A DNA stretch of 64,000 nt. Origin: Streptosporangium sp. NBC_01756 (GTDB lineage Bacteria; Actinomycetota; Actinomycetes; Streptosporangiales; Streptosporangiaceae). Each line of letters starts with the position of its first letter. Position 1 is the first letter of the stretch. The notes beneath the pieces are model-generated. The model had not been told where the DNA came from and did not search any database. It was given only the letters and a program-made list of their open reading frames with translations. The position numbers and the translations under genes were made by a program. Shown one piece after another: positions 14,941 to 23,262 of this stretch. The stretch lies in assembly GCF_035917975.1 (NCBI RefSeq), contig NZ_CP109130.1, positions 8,804,001-8,868,000 on the forward strand, in the 5' to 3' direction.

Positions 14941-16035
14941 TCATAGCGCCACGATCACGGCGGGCCGCGGTGGGTCTCCTTCGTTGTCGGGGCGGGGGCC
15001 GAGGAGAACGAGGTGGAATCCGGCCTTCTCGTGCAACTGGGCCGGGTCGACCCCGCTCTGGTAGCCGCGGAAATAGCGAAACAGCCGTACCCGGCCCGCT
15101 TGGTGCAGCTCGACCAGGGCGCGCTGCACGGACCAGGCCGACAGGTGCAGCCCCTCGCTCAAGGAGTGGAAGGAGGTCATCAACGGCCCGCCGAACGACG
15201 CCGCGGCCTGGGCCCAGATCTGTTTTTCGCAGTAGCCGGTGATGTCATCGGGCACATTCGCCGGCGGCGCGCTCTCCGCTTCGCTCAGCATCATGGCGAC
15301 CTCGGCGAGCGCGGCCGCCAGGCGGCGCCGCTCCCCCCCGCACGAGGAAGTCGCCGTGCGCGGGGGCGGCCGCCACCACGACGGTGCCAGCCGTTCGATC
15401 CGCTGGACCCACCCCCTCCAATCCAGGGCCGGGCCGTGCCCGGGGTGGCGGGCATCGGCGCGCATCAGCTCCTGCACGCGCTCGTCGACGTGGCGGGCGA
15501 AGTCGAGGCGGTCGGCCTCCTGCTCGCGCAACTGCTGCACCTGCTGCAGGAAAGCGGGTTCCTCGTAGGTGTCGTCATCGTCAGGGTCAGTCGGGCCGGT
15601 GCGGTCGCGCTCCTCAGCAAGAGCCAGCTCGACCTCCGCATCGACCGCGGAGTAGAAACCGGTGGCGAGCCGCTCCAGCGTCTGCCACACCCGCAGGTAG
15701 CCGCGTACCCACAACACCTCGCTCGCGTCCAAGGTCGCGTCCGCGGCGCGATGCAGCCGCTCGTAGTCGGTGCGCATCGCGGCCAGCTCGTCGACCGCGA
15801 TCTCCTGCACCCGGCGTAGCTGGTCCCGGGTCCGGGCTGCTTCAGAGGGCACTACTGCCGCGACCCGCGTGCCGTTCTTGGTCAGGTAGGTGACCTCGTC
15901 CAAATAACGGGCTCTGTCGGTGAGCTCGCCGAGCCGGGTGCGGGCCTCCCGCAATCCGATCTCCTGGCCAGAGGGAAGCGCCGGCGGTGTGGTCGCGGCA
16001 GCCGGGGCGGGGTCGGGGGTCTCCTCGATGGTCAT
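14941..16035 (-). CDS. Phd/YefM-type antitoxin domain fused to a large winged-helix-like protein
   Basis: A 364-residue protein. Residues 25-65 (IGLREARTRLGELTDRARYL then VTYLTKNGTRVAAVVPS) match the Phd/YefM antitoxin fold. A long acidic/helical middle follows, and the C-terminal 90 residues (SFHSLSEGLHLSAWSVQRAL then LHQAGRVRLFRYFRGYQSG) look like a winged helix. No separate toxin gene is adjacent, and the size is several times that of a plain antitoxin. The ATG at 16035 places a TGTGTACACA palindrome just upstream as operator; an earlier start at 16053 would overlap it. Confidence 0.65.
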   Translation of the reverse strand: MTIEETPDPAPAAATTPPALPSGQEIGLREARTRLGELTDRARYLDEVTYLTKNGTRVAAVVPSEAARTRDQLRRVQEIAVDELAAMRTDYERLHRAADATLDASEVLWVRGYLRVWQTLERLATGFYSAVDAEVELALAEERDRTGPTDPDDDDTYEEPAFLQQVQQLREQEADRLDFARHVDERVQELMRADARHPGHGPALDWRGWVQRIERLAPSWWRPPPRTATSSCGGERRRLAAALAEVAMMLSEAESAPPANVPDDITGYCEKQIWAQAAASFGGPLMTSFHSLSEGLHLSAWSVQRALVELHQAGRVRLFRYFRGYQSGVDPAQLHEKAGFHLVLLGPRPDNEGDPPRPAVIVAL

Positions 16036-16044
16036 GGAGTGCAT

Positions 16045-16054
16045 TGTGTACACA
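16045..16054. promoter_or_regulatory. TGTGTACACA palindrome, likely antitoxin-type operator
   Basis: A perfect 10-bp palindrome 9 bases upstream of the chosen start of the Phd-domain gene. Phd/YefM proteins bind short palindromes of the type TGTACA over their own promoter, which matches the core of this site. Confidence 0.6.
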
Positions 16055-16173
16055 GTGTGCTTTGTCTCGCAGAAGAACGTGGGCTCGTCGCGCGAACTGC
16101 GCCGCCGCTGCTCAGTAGGCTGCCAGAAGGAGGGGAAGGAGCAGCCACCACGACCGCCCAGCCTCTTCGTCCA

Positions 16174-16830
16174 TCAACCGCGGGTCGGAGTGCCGATGAC
16201 GTAGCGGATCGCGGATGCGGCGTCGTTAGCGACATGGGTGGGCCGGTAGGCCGCCTCAGTCCATGGTCGGCCGCCTGACACCCAGACGCTTCTGACATCG
16301 AGGCCGTTCGCGCCAGCGATGTCGGCCTGCGGCGAGTCGCCGATGACCCAGGCCCCTTGGAGGGAGGCTCCGACGGCTGACGCCGCCGCCTTGAAGATCT
16401 CCGGCCCGGGCTTTTTGTGGCCGACTTCCTCGGAGATTGCCCAGCCGTGGACGAGCTTGTCGAGTCCTGTGTTCCGGATCTTCGCTTCCTGCTGCACGGT
16501 TCGGCCGTTGGTGACGATTGTGCAGGACCAGCCGTCGGCGATGGCGTCGGCGAGCGCGTCGCGGGTGGGCTCGGGCAGGACAATGCGATCGGCGGCGCCA
16601 TGATCGAGAAGGATGCGGATGGCGCTCTCGGGCAGGGACGCTCCATAGCGGTCAGTCATGGCCTGGGCGACAGCCTGCCTGGGGGTGTATCCACTGGCGT
16701 CGATGGACATCAGCCATTCGATGTCGGATTCAGGCAGTGCGTGCTCGGTCAGGAACCCGGCCGTCGCGTCCCGGAAGGCGGCATCGCGGTCGACCAAGGT
16801 GTTGTCGAGGTCAAGCATCAGCAGAGGCAT
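16174..16830 (-). CDS. HAD-superfamily hydrolase
   Basis: A 218-residue HAD-IA type phosphatase. Motif I is LLMLDLDNTLVDRD (nucleophile Asp near residue 6), motif II VTNGRTVQQ, motif III GHKKPGPEIF and motif IV GDSPQADIAGA, all intact and correctly spaced with a helical cap between I and II. The substrate is unknown; relatives act on sugar phosphates or nucleotides. ATG 16830 directly precedes motif I. A copy of the 47-bp repeat found near 12.1-12.4 kb lies 34 bases upstream of the start. Confidence 0.88.
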   Translation of the reverse strand: MPLLMLDLDNTLVDRDAAFRDATAGFLTEHALPESDIEWLMSIDASGYTPRQAVAQAMTDRYGASLPESAIRILLDHGAADRIVLPEPTRDALADAIADGWSCTIVTNGRTVQQEAKIRNTGLDKLVHGWAISEEVGHKKPGPEIFKAAASAVGASLQGAWVIGDSPQADIAGANGLDVRSVWVSGGRPWTEAAYRPTHVANDAASAIRYVIGTPTRG

Positions 16831-16863
16831 GCCCGGCAGTAGATCACGTCTAGGACTGTATGA

Positions 16864-16910
16864 GGTCCAGCTCACATACGCCTAAAACCCGCAACCGATC
16901 TCGATGCATT
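16864..16910. repeat. Third copy of the 12.1-12.4 kb repeat, upstream of HAD gene
   Basis: This 47-bp stretch (core TCACATACGCCTAAAACCC followed by CCGATCTCGATG) matches the reverse complement of 12341-12387 at all but about six positions. It stands directly upstream of the HAD gene, so it may act as a promoter region or be the relic of a mobile element. Confidence 0.55.
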
Positions 16911-16976
16911 GCATATGCACGGGTTGATCGCTGCACCTCGCTACAGTCCGTTGGTGGTGCGGGCCGACTGTTCTGG

Positions 16977-17807
16977 TCAGGTCGGTGTGAGTGCGAGGAA
17001 CTCGCGTGCGCCTCGTAGTCGGGTGTTCAACCGTGCTTGGGTGTCGGTGCTGTCCAAGCGCACGTCGATGGGTCCAGGGAGGCCGGTGCCGGCGCGTAGT
17101 CCGGCAGGAAGGGCGGCTTGGTCGAGTCCGTCCCGGCGTGCAATCAGCACTCCGAGTTCGTAGCGGCTTATGGCATCCGCGCCGGCAACGTGGTGGATCC
17201 CGGCGTATGGCGACGCGGCCAGTTCGAGTAGGGCGGAGGCGAGATCGGTGACATGCACGGGGCATCGCACGTCATCGGTGAAGAGGGCACCGGTCACAGC
17301 ACCGGCTGCCAGTGCGTGCACGTGTCTCTCGTGCTGGGAACCACCGTCACCGATGATCAGCGAGGTCCGGGCAATGACGGCGGTCGGCGTTATGCCCTTG
17401 ATCGCGGTCTCGGCGGCGGCTTTGGCGGCACCGTATGGTGTCGTGGGATCCGGGACGTGCGTCTCGTCGTAGCGGACCGTCGTACCGGAGAAGACCGCGT
17501 CGCTGGACACGTGCACAAGCCGAGCTCCTACCATTGCCGTTGCGAGGGCGATGTGCATGCCGCCCTCGGCTGTGGTTGCCCAGTCAGATTGCCGGTAGGC
17601 GGCGTTGATGATCACATTGGGTCGTGCCGCGAGGACCAGGGCCGTGACGTCGTCGCGGTGGCGGACATCCAGATTCCTCCAGTCCACGTCAATGACGGCG
17701 GGAACGCGACTGTGGAAGGTCGCCGCGACGCTATGACCGGCGAGTCGCGACTGACGGATAATTTCCAGTCCGAGAAAGCCGCTGCCACCCACCACGAGAA
17801 GATCCAC
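16977..17807 (-). CDS. SDR-family sugar-nucleotide reductase-like protein (RmlD-like)
   Basis: A 276-residue extended short-chain dehydrogenase. VDLLVVGGSGFLGLEII at the N-terminus is the NAD(P)-binding GGxGFxG motif; VIINAAYRQSDWA, VHVSSDAVFSG and the catalytic TTPYGAAKAAAE (Tyr and Lys) follow as in dTDP-4-dehydrorhamnose reductases. GTG 17807 was chosen because the Rossmann strand begins immediately after it; an ATG at 17837 would add ten residues. No other deoxysugar genes are nearby, so the substrate is open. Confidence 0.85.
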   Translation of the reverse strand: MDLLVVGGSGFLGLEIIRQSRLAGHSVAATFHSRVPAVIDVDWRNLDVRHRDDVTALVLAARPNVIINAAYRQSDWATTAEGGMHIALATAMVGARLVHVSSDAVFSGTTVRYDETHVPDPTTPYGAAKAAAETAIKGITPTAVIARTSLIIGDGGSQHERHVHALAAGAVTGALFTDDVRCPVHVTDLASALLELAASPYAGIHHVAGADAISRYELGVLIARRDGLDQAALPAGLRAGTGLPGPIDVRLDSTDTQARLNTRLRGAREFLALTPT

Positions 17808-17929
17808 TCGGTCACGGTATAGCCTTCCGGTCCGCATGAAGGCCAAGCAGGAGGCGAAGGAGCAGGCGAAGGCGTCGGCGGCCGCCGTGGCGATCGAGGC
17901 CTCCCCCGCGCTCTCTTCTCCGATAACTG

Positions 17930-18073
17930 ACCGTCCTGAAAACGATCATTTCTGCGACACTCCGCGGGCCCCGACGTATCACGGCGATCACTTCTGGATT
18001 CTGTCTTAAAACCCGCGTCCGGAAACTACGTATCAATACCGCGCTCGATGATCGTTTATGAGACGCTGAATCT
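17930..18073. promoter_or_regulatory. Possible res/attachment region upstream of resolvase
   Basis: The 144 bp before the resolvase gene are AT-richer than their surroundings and contain two related direct 18-mers, one near 17943 (CGATCATTTCTGCGACAC) and one near 18048 (TGATCGTTTATGAGACGC), matching at 13 positions. Serine resolvase genes are usually preceded by a multi-site res region. I could not identify all three subsites. Confidence 0.3.
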
Positions 18074-18661
18074 ATGAGCAGGATCGGCTACGGACGTGTG
18101 AGCACTCGGGACCAGAACCCCGACAGTCAGCGCGACGCACTGACCGCCGCTGGCTGTGACCGCATCTTCATCGACAAAGCGTCCGGAAAGATCGACCGAC
18201 GGCCCGAGCTCGACAAGGCCCTGGACTACGTGCGCCCAGGAGACGTCTTCGTCATCACCCGACTGTCGCGCGCGGCCCGCTCCTTGCGCCACCTGCTCGA
18301 TCTGGCTGCCCGGCTGGGCGAGCGCCAGGTCGCTTTGCTCGTGCTCAAGCAGGGTATCGACACCTCCACTCCTTCCGGGCAACTGCAGTTCCACATGTTC
18401 GGCGCCTTCGATGAGTTCCTCCGCGAGCTCATCGTCGAGGGCACCCTGGAAGGCTTGGCTTCGGCCCGCGCCCGCGGTCGTGTCGGCGGCCGTCCACCGG
18501 CCCTTGACGCTCACGGGGTCGAGATGGCCCGAACTCTGTTCGACACCAAGGGCGCTGACGGTAAGCGCCGCTACACTGTCGCCCAGATTGCTGGGCGGCT
18601 CGGCGTCAGCCGAGCCACGATTTACCGTCACCTGGACCCGGACAAGCTGGACTCGGCGTAG
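18074..18661 (+). CDS. Serine recombinase / resolvase (Tn3-type)
   Basis: A 195-residue small serine recombinase with the catalytic N-terminus IGYGRVSTRDQNPDSQ (nucleophile Ser in RVST), LDYVRPGDVFVITRLSRAAR around residues 51-70, and a C-terminal HTH YTVAQIAGRLGVSRATIYRH. Length and motifs equal those of intact Tn3 resolvases. It stands alone, without a transposase, although Tn3 remnants occur elsewhere in the window and it may be the survivor of one of them. Confidence 0.9.
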   Translation: MSRIGYGRVSTRDQNPDSQRDALTAAGCDRIFIDKASGKIDRRPELDKALDYVRPGDVFVITRLSRAARSLRHLLDLAARLGERQVALLVLKQGIDTSTPSGQLQFHMFGAFDEFLRELIVEGTLEGLASARARGRVGGRPPALDAHGVEMARTLFDTKGADGKRRYTVAQIAGRLGVSRATIYRHLDPDKLDSA

Positions 18662-18839
18662 GAGGAGCACGGTGAGCGCCGAGAGTCGGCTTGCCTTCGG
18701 CAACAAAAGCGTGCTGGCGAACAACGCCTCCGAAGAGGACGTCGCCTGGGCTGTTGCCGCTGGCACATCGATTACCTGGGCCGCAGTAGTTCGGCCCTTC
18801 AGGCGGTAGCACATCTGCCTCAGCGAGGGCGGTCGAGCT

Positions 18840-19190
18840 TCACGAGGCGATGCCCAGTACCTGTGGAGCTGTGGAGAGCAGCACCAGCACTGCGGGGATG
18901 GGCGCTCCCTTGATGTCACCAGCCCGCAGGTGTGCGCCTAGGGCACCGACGAAGTAGAGCACGACACCTATCGCGGCGGCGATGCCGAGCGGGCGGAAGT
19001 AGATGCCGACCAGGAGTCCGAGCGCGCCCGCGATCTCCAGGGCGGCCAGCGCGGGGAACCACCGCAGCCCTACCCCGAGGCGGGTCATGGTGGCCGTCAC
19101 CTCCGGGTCCTTGATGAGCTTGGATCGGCCGGAGATCACCAGGAGTAGTGACAGCAAGATCGCGAAGACGGTATAGGCGATGAACATCAT
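18840..19190 (-). CDS. DoxX-family membrane protein
   Basis: A 116-residue protein with four predicted membrane segments (FIAYTVFAILLSLLLVISG, the LAALEIAGALGLLVGIYF helix, AAAIGVVLYFVGALGAHL and AVLVLLSTAPQVLGI) and the DoxX-typical SGRSKL motif after helix 1 and AHLRAGD loop. Function of these small DoxX proteins is unclear; roles in redox or thiol stress are reported for relatives. It lies 32 bases downstream of the MFS gene and is probably the last member of the TetR-controlled operon. Confidence 0.85.
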   Translation of the reverse strand: MMFIAYTVFAILLSLLLVISGRSKLIKDPEVTATMTRLGVGLRWFPALAALEIAGALGLLVGIYFRPLGIAAAIGVVLYFVGALGAHLRAGDIKGAPIPAVLVLLSTAPQVLGIAS

Positions 19191-19222
19191 TTCTCCACCG
19201 ATTATGGAATGCGGTTGTCGGA

Positions 19223-20743
19223 TCAGCTCTGCCGTGACAGGGATGGGGATCGGGTTTCGAGGTCAGGGCTGGAGTGGTGATCAGCCATGGGTCGTCGCCG
19301 GGCCGGGTTTAGCAAGATCCAGATGGCAAGTGCGATCACGGCGCAGATGACGGCGACGGAAGACAGGGCCAGCTGCCAGGCGTCGGTGAACAGGGCTGCA
19401 TGGAGAGCTCGGTCTGGGCCGGTGAGGTCTCCTGCGGCGATCTGGGCGGCGGGTTGTGTGGCCCCGAGCCAGGACTGGAGCAGGGTGATCAGGCCGGTGC
19501 CAAAGCCCGTCATGATCAGCGTGGAGCCGCCAGCACGGATGGTGTTGAGCAGGCCGGTGGCCATGCCAATCTGGTCGGGTTGGACCTGGTTGAGTGCTTG
19601 GGCGTCGGCGAGGCCGGCCCCCAGTCCCAGGCCGATGCCGATGGTGGCCAGCGGGCCGAGAAGTCCGAGGGCGGTGATGGAGGGGTTGAGTACGGTGAGC
19701 CACGCGTTGCCGGCCGCGATCAGCAGCAGGCTGAGAGTGATGATGATCCGTGGTGAGATGCCGCGGTTGATCAGCTTGCCGGCGACCTGCGGCAGGAGCA
19801 GGACCGGGGCGGTCAGCATCAGCATGGTCAGGCCTGCGGACCGGGCCGAGGCTCCGGTTGCGCCCTGCAGGTAGATGGGCAGGTAGATTTCCACTCCTGC
19901 GGGCCCGGCTGCGACGAACAGGCTGGCCAGCGACCAGGCCATGAACCTTCGGTCGCGCAGCACGCTCAGATCGAGCACCGGGTGGCGGCTACGGTGTTCG
20001 ATCAGTGTGAAGGCCACCAGTAGGAGCGCCCCGGCCGCGATGGGCCCGAGCACTCGCAGGTCGCCCCACCCCGCCGCGGCCGCCTGGTTAATCCCGAACA
20101 TGATCAGCGCGAGCGCGCCGATGAGGGTGAGGATGCCGGGCAGGTCAATCCCGCGCCGGTCAGCCGCCCGGGATTCGGTCATGAACCACGTTCCTGCCCA
20201 CAGCAGGATGCCGGCGGCGGCGAAGACAGCGAACGTGGTCCGCCAGCCGAGCGAATCCACCAGCGCGCCGGACAGGGTGGGGCCCGCGGCCAAGCCCAGG
20301 CCGGCGGTGGTACCCATGGCTGCGAATGCCCGGGTGCGGGCGGTCCCGGTGAAGGTGGCGCCGAGGATCGCGCCGCCACCGGCCATCACGCCTGCCGCGC
20401 CGATCCCCGACAGGGTCCTGGCCGCATTGAGCAGGATGATGTCGCCTGCCAGGGCGCTGATCCCGGCTCCGGCGGTGTAGAGGACGGTGCCGGTGGCGAA
20501 GATGCGGCGGCGCCCGAACAGGTCACCCAGCGAGCCGGCCACCAGCATCAGTGACGAGGCGGCCAGGAAGTAGCCGACGAGCACCCACTGCAGGGCCGGT
20601 CCTGAGACGTGCAGGTCGGCGCCGATTCGCGGTAGCGCGACGGTCGTGCCCGACATCAGCATCGGCAGGGCGAGGAAGCCCAGCAGCACCGCGGCCAAGG
20701 TCACAGCGGGACGGCCCTGTCGTCGGCGAGCCACCAGGCTCAT
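19223..20743 (-). CDS. MFS drug exporter (DHA2 type, 14 TM)
   Basis: A 506-residue transporter. TM1 ends with ALPRIGADL, motif A appears as GSLGDLFGRRRIFATG, motif C-like GLGLAAGPTLSGAL follows TM4, and the protein has about fourteen hydrophobic helices as in DHA2 multidrug exporters. ATG 20743 overlaps the stop of the aldo/keto reductase gene (ATGA), so the two are translationally coupled. Divergent TetR control of the operon suggests export of a toxic compound that the reductases also act on. Confidence 0.9.
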   Translation of the reverse strand: MSLVARRRQGRPAVTLAAVLLGFLALPMLMSGTTVALPRIGADLHVSGPALQWVLVGYFLAASSLMLVAGSLGDLFGRRRIFATGTVLYTAGAGISALAGDIILLNAARTLSGIGAAGVMAGGGAILGATFTGTARTRAFAAMGTTAGLGLAAGPTLSGALVDSLGWRTTFAVFAAAGILLWAGTWFMTESRAADRRGIDLPGILTLIGALALIMFGINQAAAAGWGDLRVLGPIAAGALLLVAFTLIEHRSRHPVLDLSVLRDRRFMAWSLASLFVAAGPAGVEIYLPIYLQGATGASARSAGLTMLMLTAPVLLLPQVAGKLINRGISPRIIITLSLLLIAAGNAWLTVLNPSITALGLLGPLATIGIGLGLGAGLADAQALNQVQPDQIGMATGLLNTIRAGGSTLIMTGFGTGLITLLQSWLGATQPAAQIAAGDLTGPDRALHAALFTDAWQLALSSVAVICAVIALAIWILLNPARRRPMADHHSSPDLETRSPSLSRQS

Positions 20744-21765
20744 GGGAGCCGTCTTCCGTCGAGTCGGGCGGAGGACTCGCCGAATACCGCCGGGTCGGCC
20801 TGGGCGAGAAAGTCGCCGGGGAAGCCGAGGGTGAAGTCGGTAGCCGACTCCAGGCGGCTTACGGCGTCGTCGGGCAGGGTGAGGTCTAGGGCGCCGAGGG
20901 TGTCTTTGAGTTGCTCGGCGGTTCTGGCGCCCAGGATCGGGTGTACGGCTTGCGAGCGTGCGCGGGTCCAGGCGATGGCCACCTGCGCGGGGGAGGCGCC
21001 GAGGTCGTCGGCGACCTCCTGCACTGCTTGGGCGACGGTGTGGTCTCGGGCTCCGAGAGAGCGTGGGTTGATCCGTGTGCCCTGGCGCGGTCCCGCCGAG
21101 GTGAACGTGCCGGACAGGACGCCGTGGGCGAGTGGTCCCCAGGCGGCGACCGTCAGGCCGAACGTCTGGGCCATGGGGAGCAGCTCTCGTTCGATGTCGC
21201 GGTTGAGCAGGCTGTAGGGGGCTTGGATGGCCGCGAACGGGGTCCAGCCGCGCCACTCGGCCAGGGTGTTGGCGTGGGCGATGACCCAGGCTGGGGCGTC
21301 AGACATGCCGACGTAGAGGATCTTTCCGGCGCGTACGGCGTCATCCAGCGCCCGCATGGTCTCCTCGGTCGGGGTGTGCCTGTCCCACAGGTGGACCCAG
21401 TACAGGTCGAGGTAGTCGGTGCCCAGCCGGCGCAGGCTGGCCTCCAGCGACAGGGTGAGGTTCTTGCGGTGGCTGCCGGCGGCGTTGGGGTCGCCGCCGT
21501 CGCGTGAGACCGAGTACTTGCTGGCCACAACGAATCGGTCGCGGCGACCCGCCAATAGTTCGCCGAGGATGGTCTCGCTCCGGCCGCCGGAGTAGAAGTT
21601 CGCGGTGTCGATGACGTTACCGCCTGCTTCGCCGTACAGGTCGAAGATGCGGCGGGCCTCCTGCGGCGAGGATCCGATCTGCTCCTCGCCGAACGTCATC
21701 GCGCCAAGGAAGACCTCGGAGACCCGCAGTCCGGTACGGCCCAGCAGTCGGTACCGCATGCTCAC
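20740..21765 (-). CDS. Aldo/keto reductase
   Basis: A 341-residue AKR. Catalytic tetrad residues are visible: Asp in NVIDTANFYSGG, Tyr in the same segment, Lys in VVASKYSV and the His of LYWVHLWD. C-terminal NADPH-binding residues lie in VHPILGARTAEQLKDTLGAL. It starts at GTG 21765, overlapping the preceding stop (GTGA); ATG 21759 is an alternative. It is the second gene of the TetR-controlled operon. A paralogous AKR lies at 47.4-48.5 kb. Confidence 0.9.
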   Translation of the reverse strand: MSMRYRLLGRTGLRVSEVFLGAMTFGEEQIGSSPQEARRIFDLYGEAGGNVIDTANFYSGGRSETILGELLAGRRDRFVVASKYSVSRDGGDPNAAGSHRKNLTLSLEASLRRLGTDYLDLYWVHLWDRHTPTEETMRALDDAVRAGKILYVGMSDAPAWVIAHANTLAEWRGWTPFAAIQAPYSLLNRDIERELLPMAQTFGLTVAAWGPLAHGVLSGTFTSAGPRQGTRINPRSLGARDHTVAQAVQEVADDLGASPAQVAIAWTRARSQAVHPILGARTAEQLKDTLGALDLTLPDDAVSRLESATDFTLGFPGDFLAQADPAVFGESSARLDGRRLP

Positions 21766-22382
21766 GCTTCCACCGTCTGACCAGCGGTTTCACGCAGCGG
21801 CTTGAGTGCCCGGGACCAGGCGACGAGCTCGTCGAGCAGCTCGTTCAGGGTCGGCTCCTGGTGCGGGCCGGGGGCGATGGTGCCGGGCTCGGCCGGGTCG
21901 GTGATCTCGAAGTCGGTGAAGGCCGACAGCGCGACCTGGGTGCGCACGTTGGCCACCTGGAGCTCGGTCATGACCTGCCGCAGGTGCTCCACGGCACGCA
22001 CGCCGCCGTGCACGCCGTGACTGACGAAACCGGCGGCCTTGTTGTTCCACTCGGCGAACAGGAAGTCGATGGCGTTCTTCAGCGCGGCCGGGGCCGAGTG
22101 GTTGTACTCGGGGGTGATGAAGACGAACCCGTCGAACGACGCGATCGTCCGGGCCCACTGGTTGGTGTGGGCGTGGTGGTAGTCGCCGAACAGGGCGGGA
22201 AGGGGCTCGTCAAGGACCGACAGCCCGTATTCGGCCAGGTCGACAACCTCGAACGTTGCCTCCCCTGCGGTGACAGCGGGGTGACGGTTGGCGACCTCGG
22301 CGACCCAGCGGGCCGCGACCGCGGTCCGGCGACGGGGGCGGGTGCTGCCGATGACAATGGCGATCCTGATCATGTTTGTCAC
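21762..22382 (-). CDS. NAD(P)H-dependent FMN reductase
   Basis: A 206-residue flavodoxin-like reductase. IAIVIGSTRPRR is the FMN phosphate-binding loop, and FVFITPEYNHSAPAALKNAID is the family's signature around the isoalloxazine. Such enzymes reduce FMN, quinones or azo dyes. It is the first gene of the operon with the AKR, MFS and DoxX genes and diverges from the TetR regulator, whose product probably responds to a quinone-like or electrophilic substrate. Confidence 0.9.
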   Translation of the reverse strand: MTNMIRIAIVIGSTRPRRRTAVAARWVAEVANRHPAVTAGEATFEVVDLAEYGLSVLDEPLPALFGDYHHAHTNQWARTIASFDGFVFITPEYNHSAPAALKNAIDFLFAEWNNKAAGFVSHGVHGGVRAVEHLRQVMTELQVANVRTQVALSAFTDFEITDPAEPGTIAPGPHQEPTLNELLDELVAWSRALKPLRETAGQTVEA

Positions 22383-22415
22383 TCCTCATTGCGACCGTGG
22401 TGGCCGACATGAGGT

Positions 22416-22447
22416 AAAGTACAACGTGCATGGCAAAAAGTAAAACG
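22416..22447. promoter_or_regulatory. Direct repeats spaced 21 bp between TetR and reductase operon
   Basis: AAAGTACAACG at 22416-22426 recurs as AAAGTAAAACG at 22437-22447. The 21-bp period (two helical turns) places both copies on one face of the DNA. The location between divergent genes suits binding by the TetR protein. Confidence 0.5.
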
Positions 22448-22476
22448 ATGAATGTAAAAATGCTGGAGGATCCGAG

Positions 22477-23121
22477 ATGACCAGGCAAAACACCACAAAG
22501 CCACGCCCTCGCGGCGGGCTGACCGGTAAGCGGCAGGCGATCCTGGACGGTGCCCTGACGGTGTTCGCCCGCGACGGCTTCACGCGCGCCAGCATCGACG
22601 CGATCTCGGCTGAAGCCGGAGTGTCCACCCGGACCATCTACAACCACTTCACCGACAAGGCCGCGTTGTTCCTGGCCGTGATTCAGGAGAGCGCCACCCG
22701 GGCGGCCGACGTGCAGATCGCGATCATCGACCGTCACCTGCGCAAGGTCACCGATGTGGAGGCCGACCTCATCGAGTTCGGGCTGGACTGGGTGACGCCG
22801 AGGCCCGACAGTGCCGCCCACTTTTCCCTGGTCGGACAGATCAACGCCGAAGCGGGTCACATCCCTCAGGAAGCGATCGACGCCTGGCAGCAGACCGGGC
22901 CGCGCCGCGTCCGCCGTGAACTGGGTGGTCACCTGCGACAGATGGCCGACCGGGGGCTGCTGCGGATCGACGACCCCGACCGTGCGGCCCTACACCTGTT
23001 GCTGCTGATCTCAGCCGGTCTGCCGGCGCATCACGCCGCTCTGCCCACCGATGAGCTCACCAAGACAGTCGCTGCAGGCATCCACACCTTCCTGCACGGT
23101 CACCTCCGCCGAGACGGGTAG
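22477..23121 (+). CDS. TetR-family regulator
   Basis: A 214-residue regulator. The HTH reads FTRASIDAISAEAGVSTRTIYNHFTDKAALF at about residues 35-65, and the C-terminal domain is of the TetR_C type with IPQEAIDAWQQTGPRRVRREL. GGAGG lies 7 bases before ATG 22477. It diverges from the FMN-reductase/AKR/MFS/DoxX operon and is its likely repressor. Confidence 0.92.
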   Translation: MTRQNTTKPRPRGGLTGKRQAILDGALTVFARDGFTRASIDAISAEAGVSTRTIYNHFTDKAALFLAVIQESATRAADVQIAIIDRHLRKVTDVEADLIEFGLDWVTPRPDSAAHFSLVGQINAEAGHIPQEAIDAWQQTGPRRVRRELGGHLRQMADRGLLRIDDPDRAALHLLLLISAGLPAHHAALPTDELTKTVAAGIHTFLHGHLRRDG

Positions 23122-23262
23122 ATGGTCGGCGAAGCCGACCTGTGCGATCGATTCGGGGCCGACCAGGCCGGGGTGCAGACGGTCCGAAGTGCTATTCCGG
23201 TTCGTGGTGCCGCACACCCGGATCCGACCAGGTCGACGGGACTGACATCGCCAAGCTGTGAT

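Noticed and set aside
17836..18009. Lys/Ala-rich frame starting ATG 17836 (KAKQEAKEQAK)
   Set aside because: Protein-like only over a dozen residues, no ribosome-binding site, and it overlaps the start region of the SDR gene.
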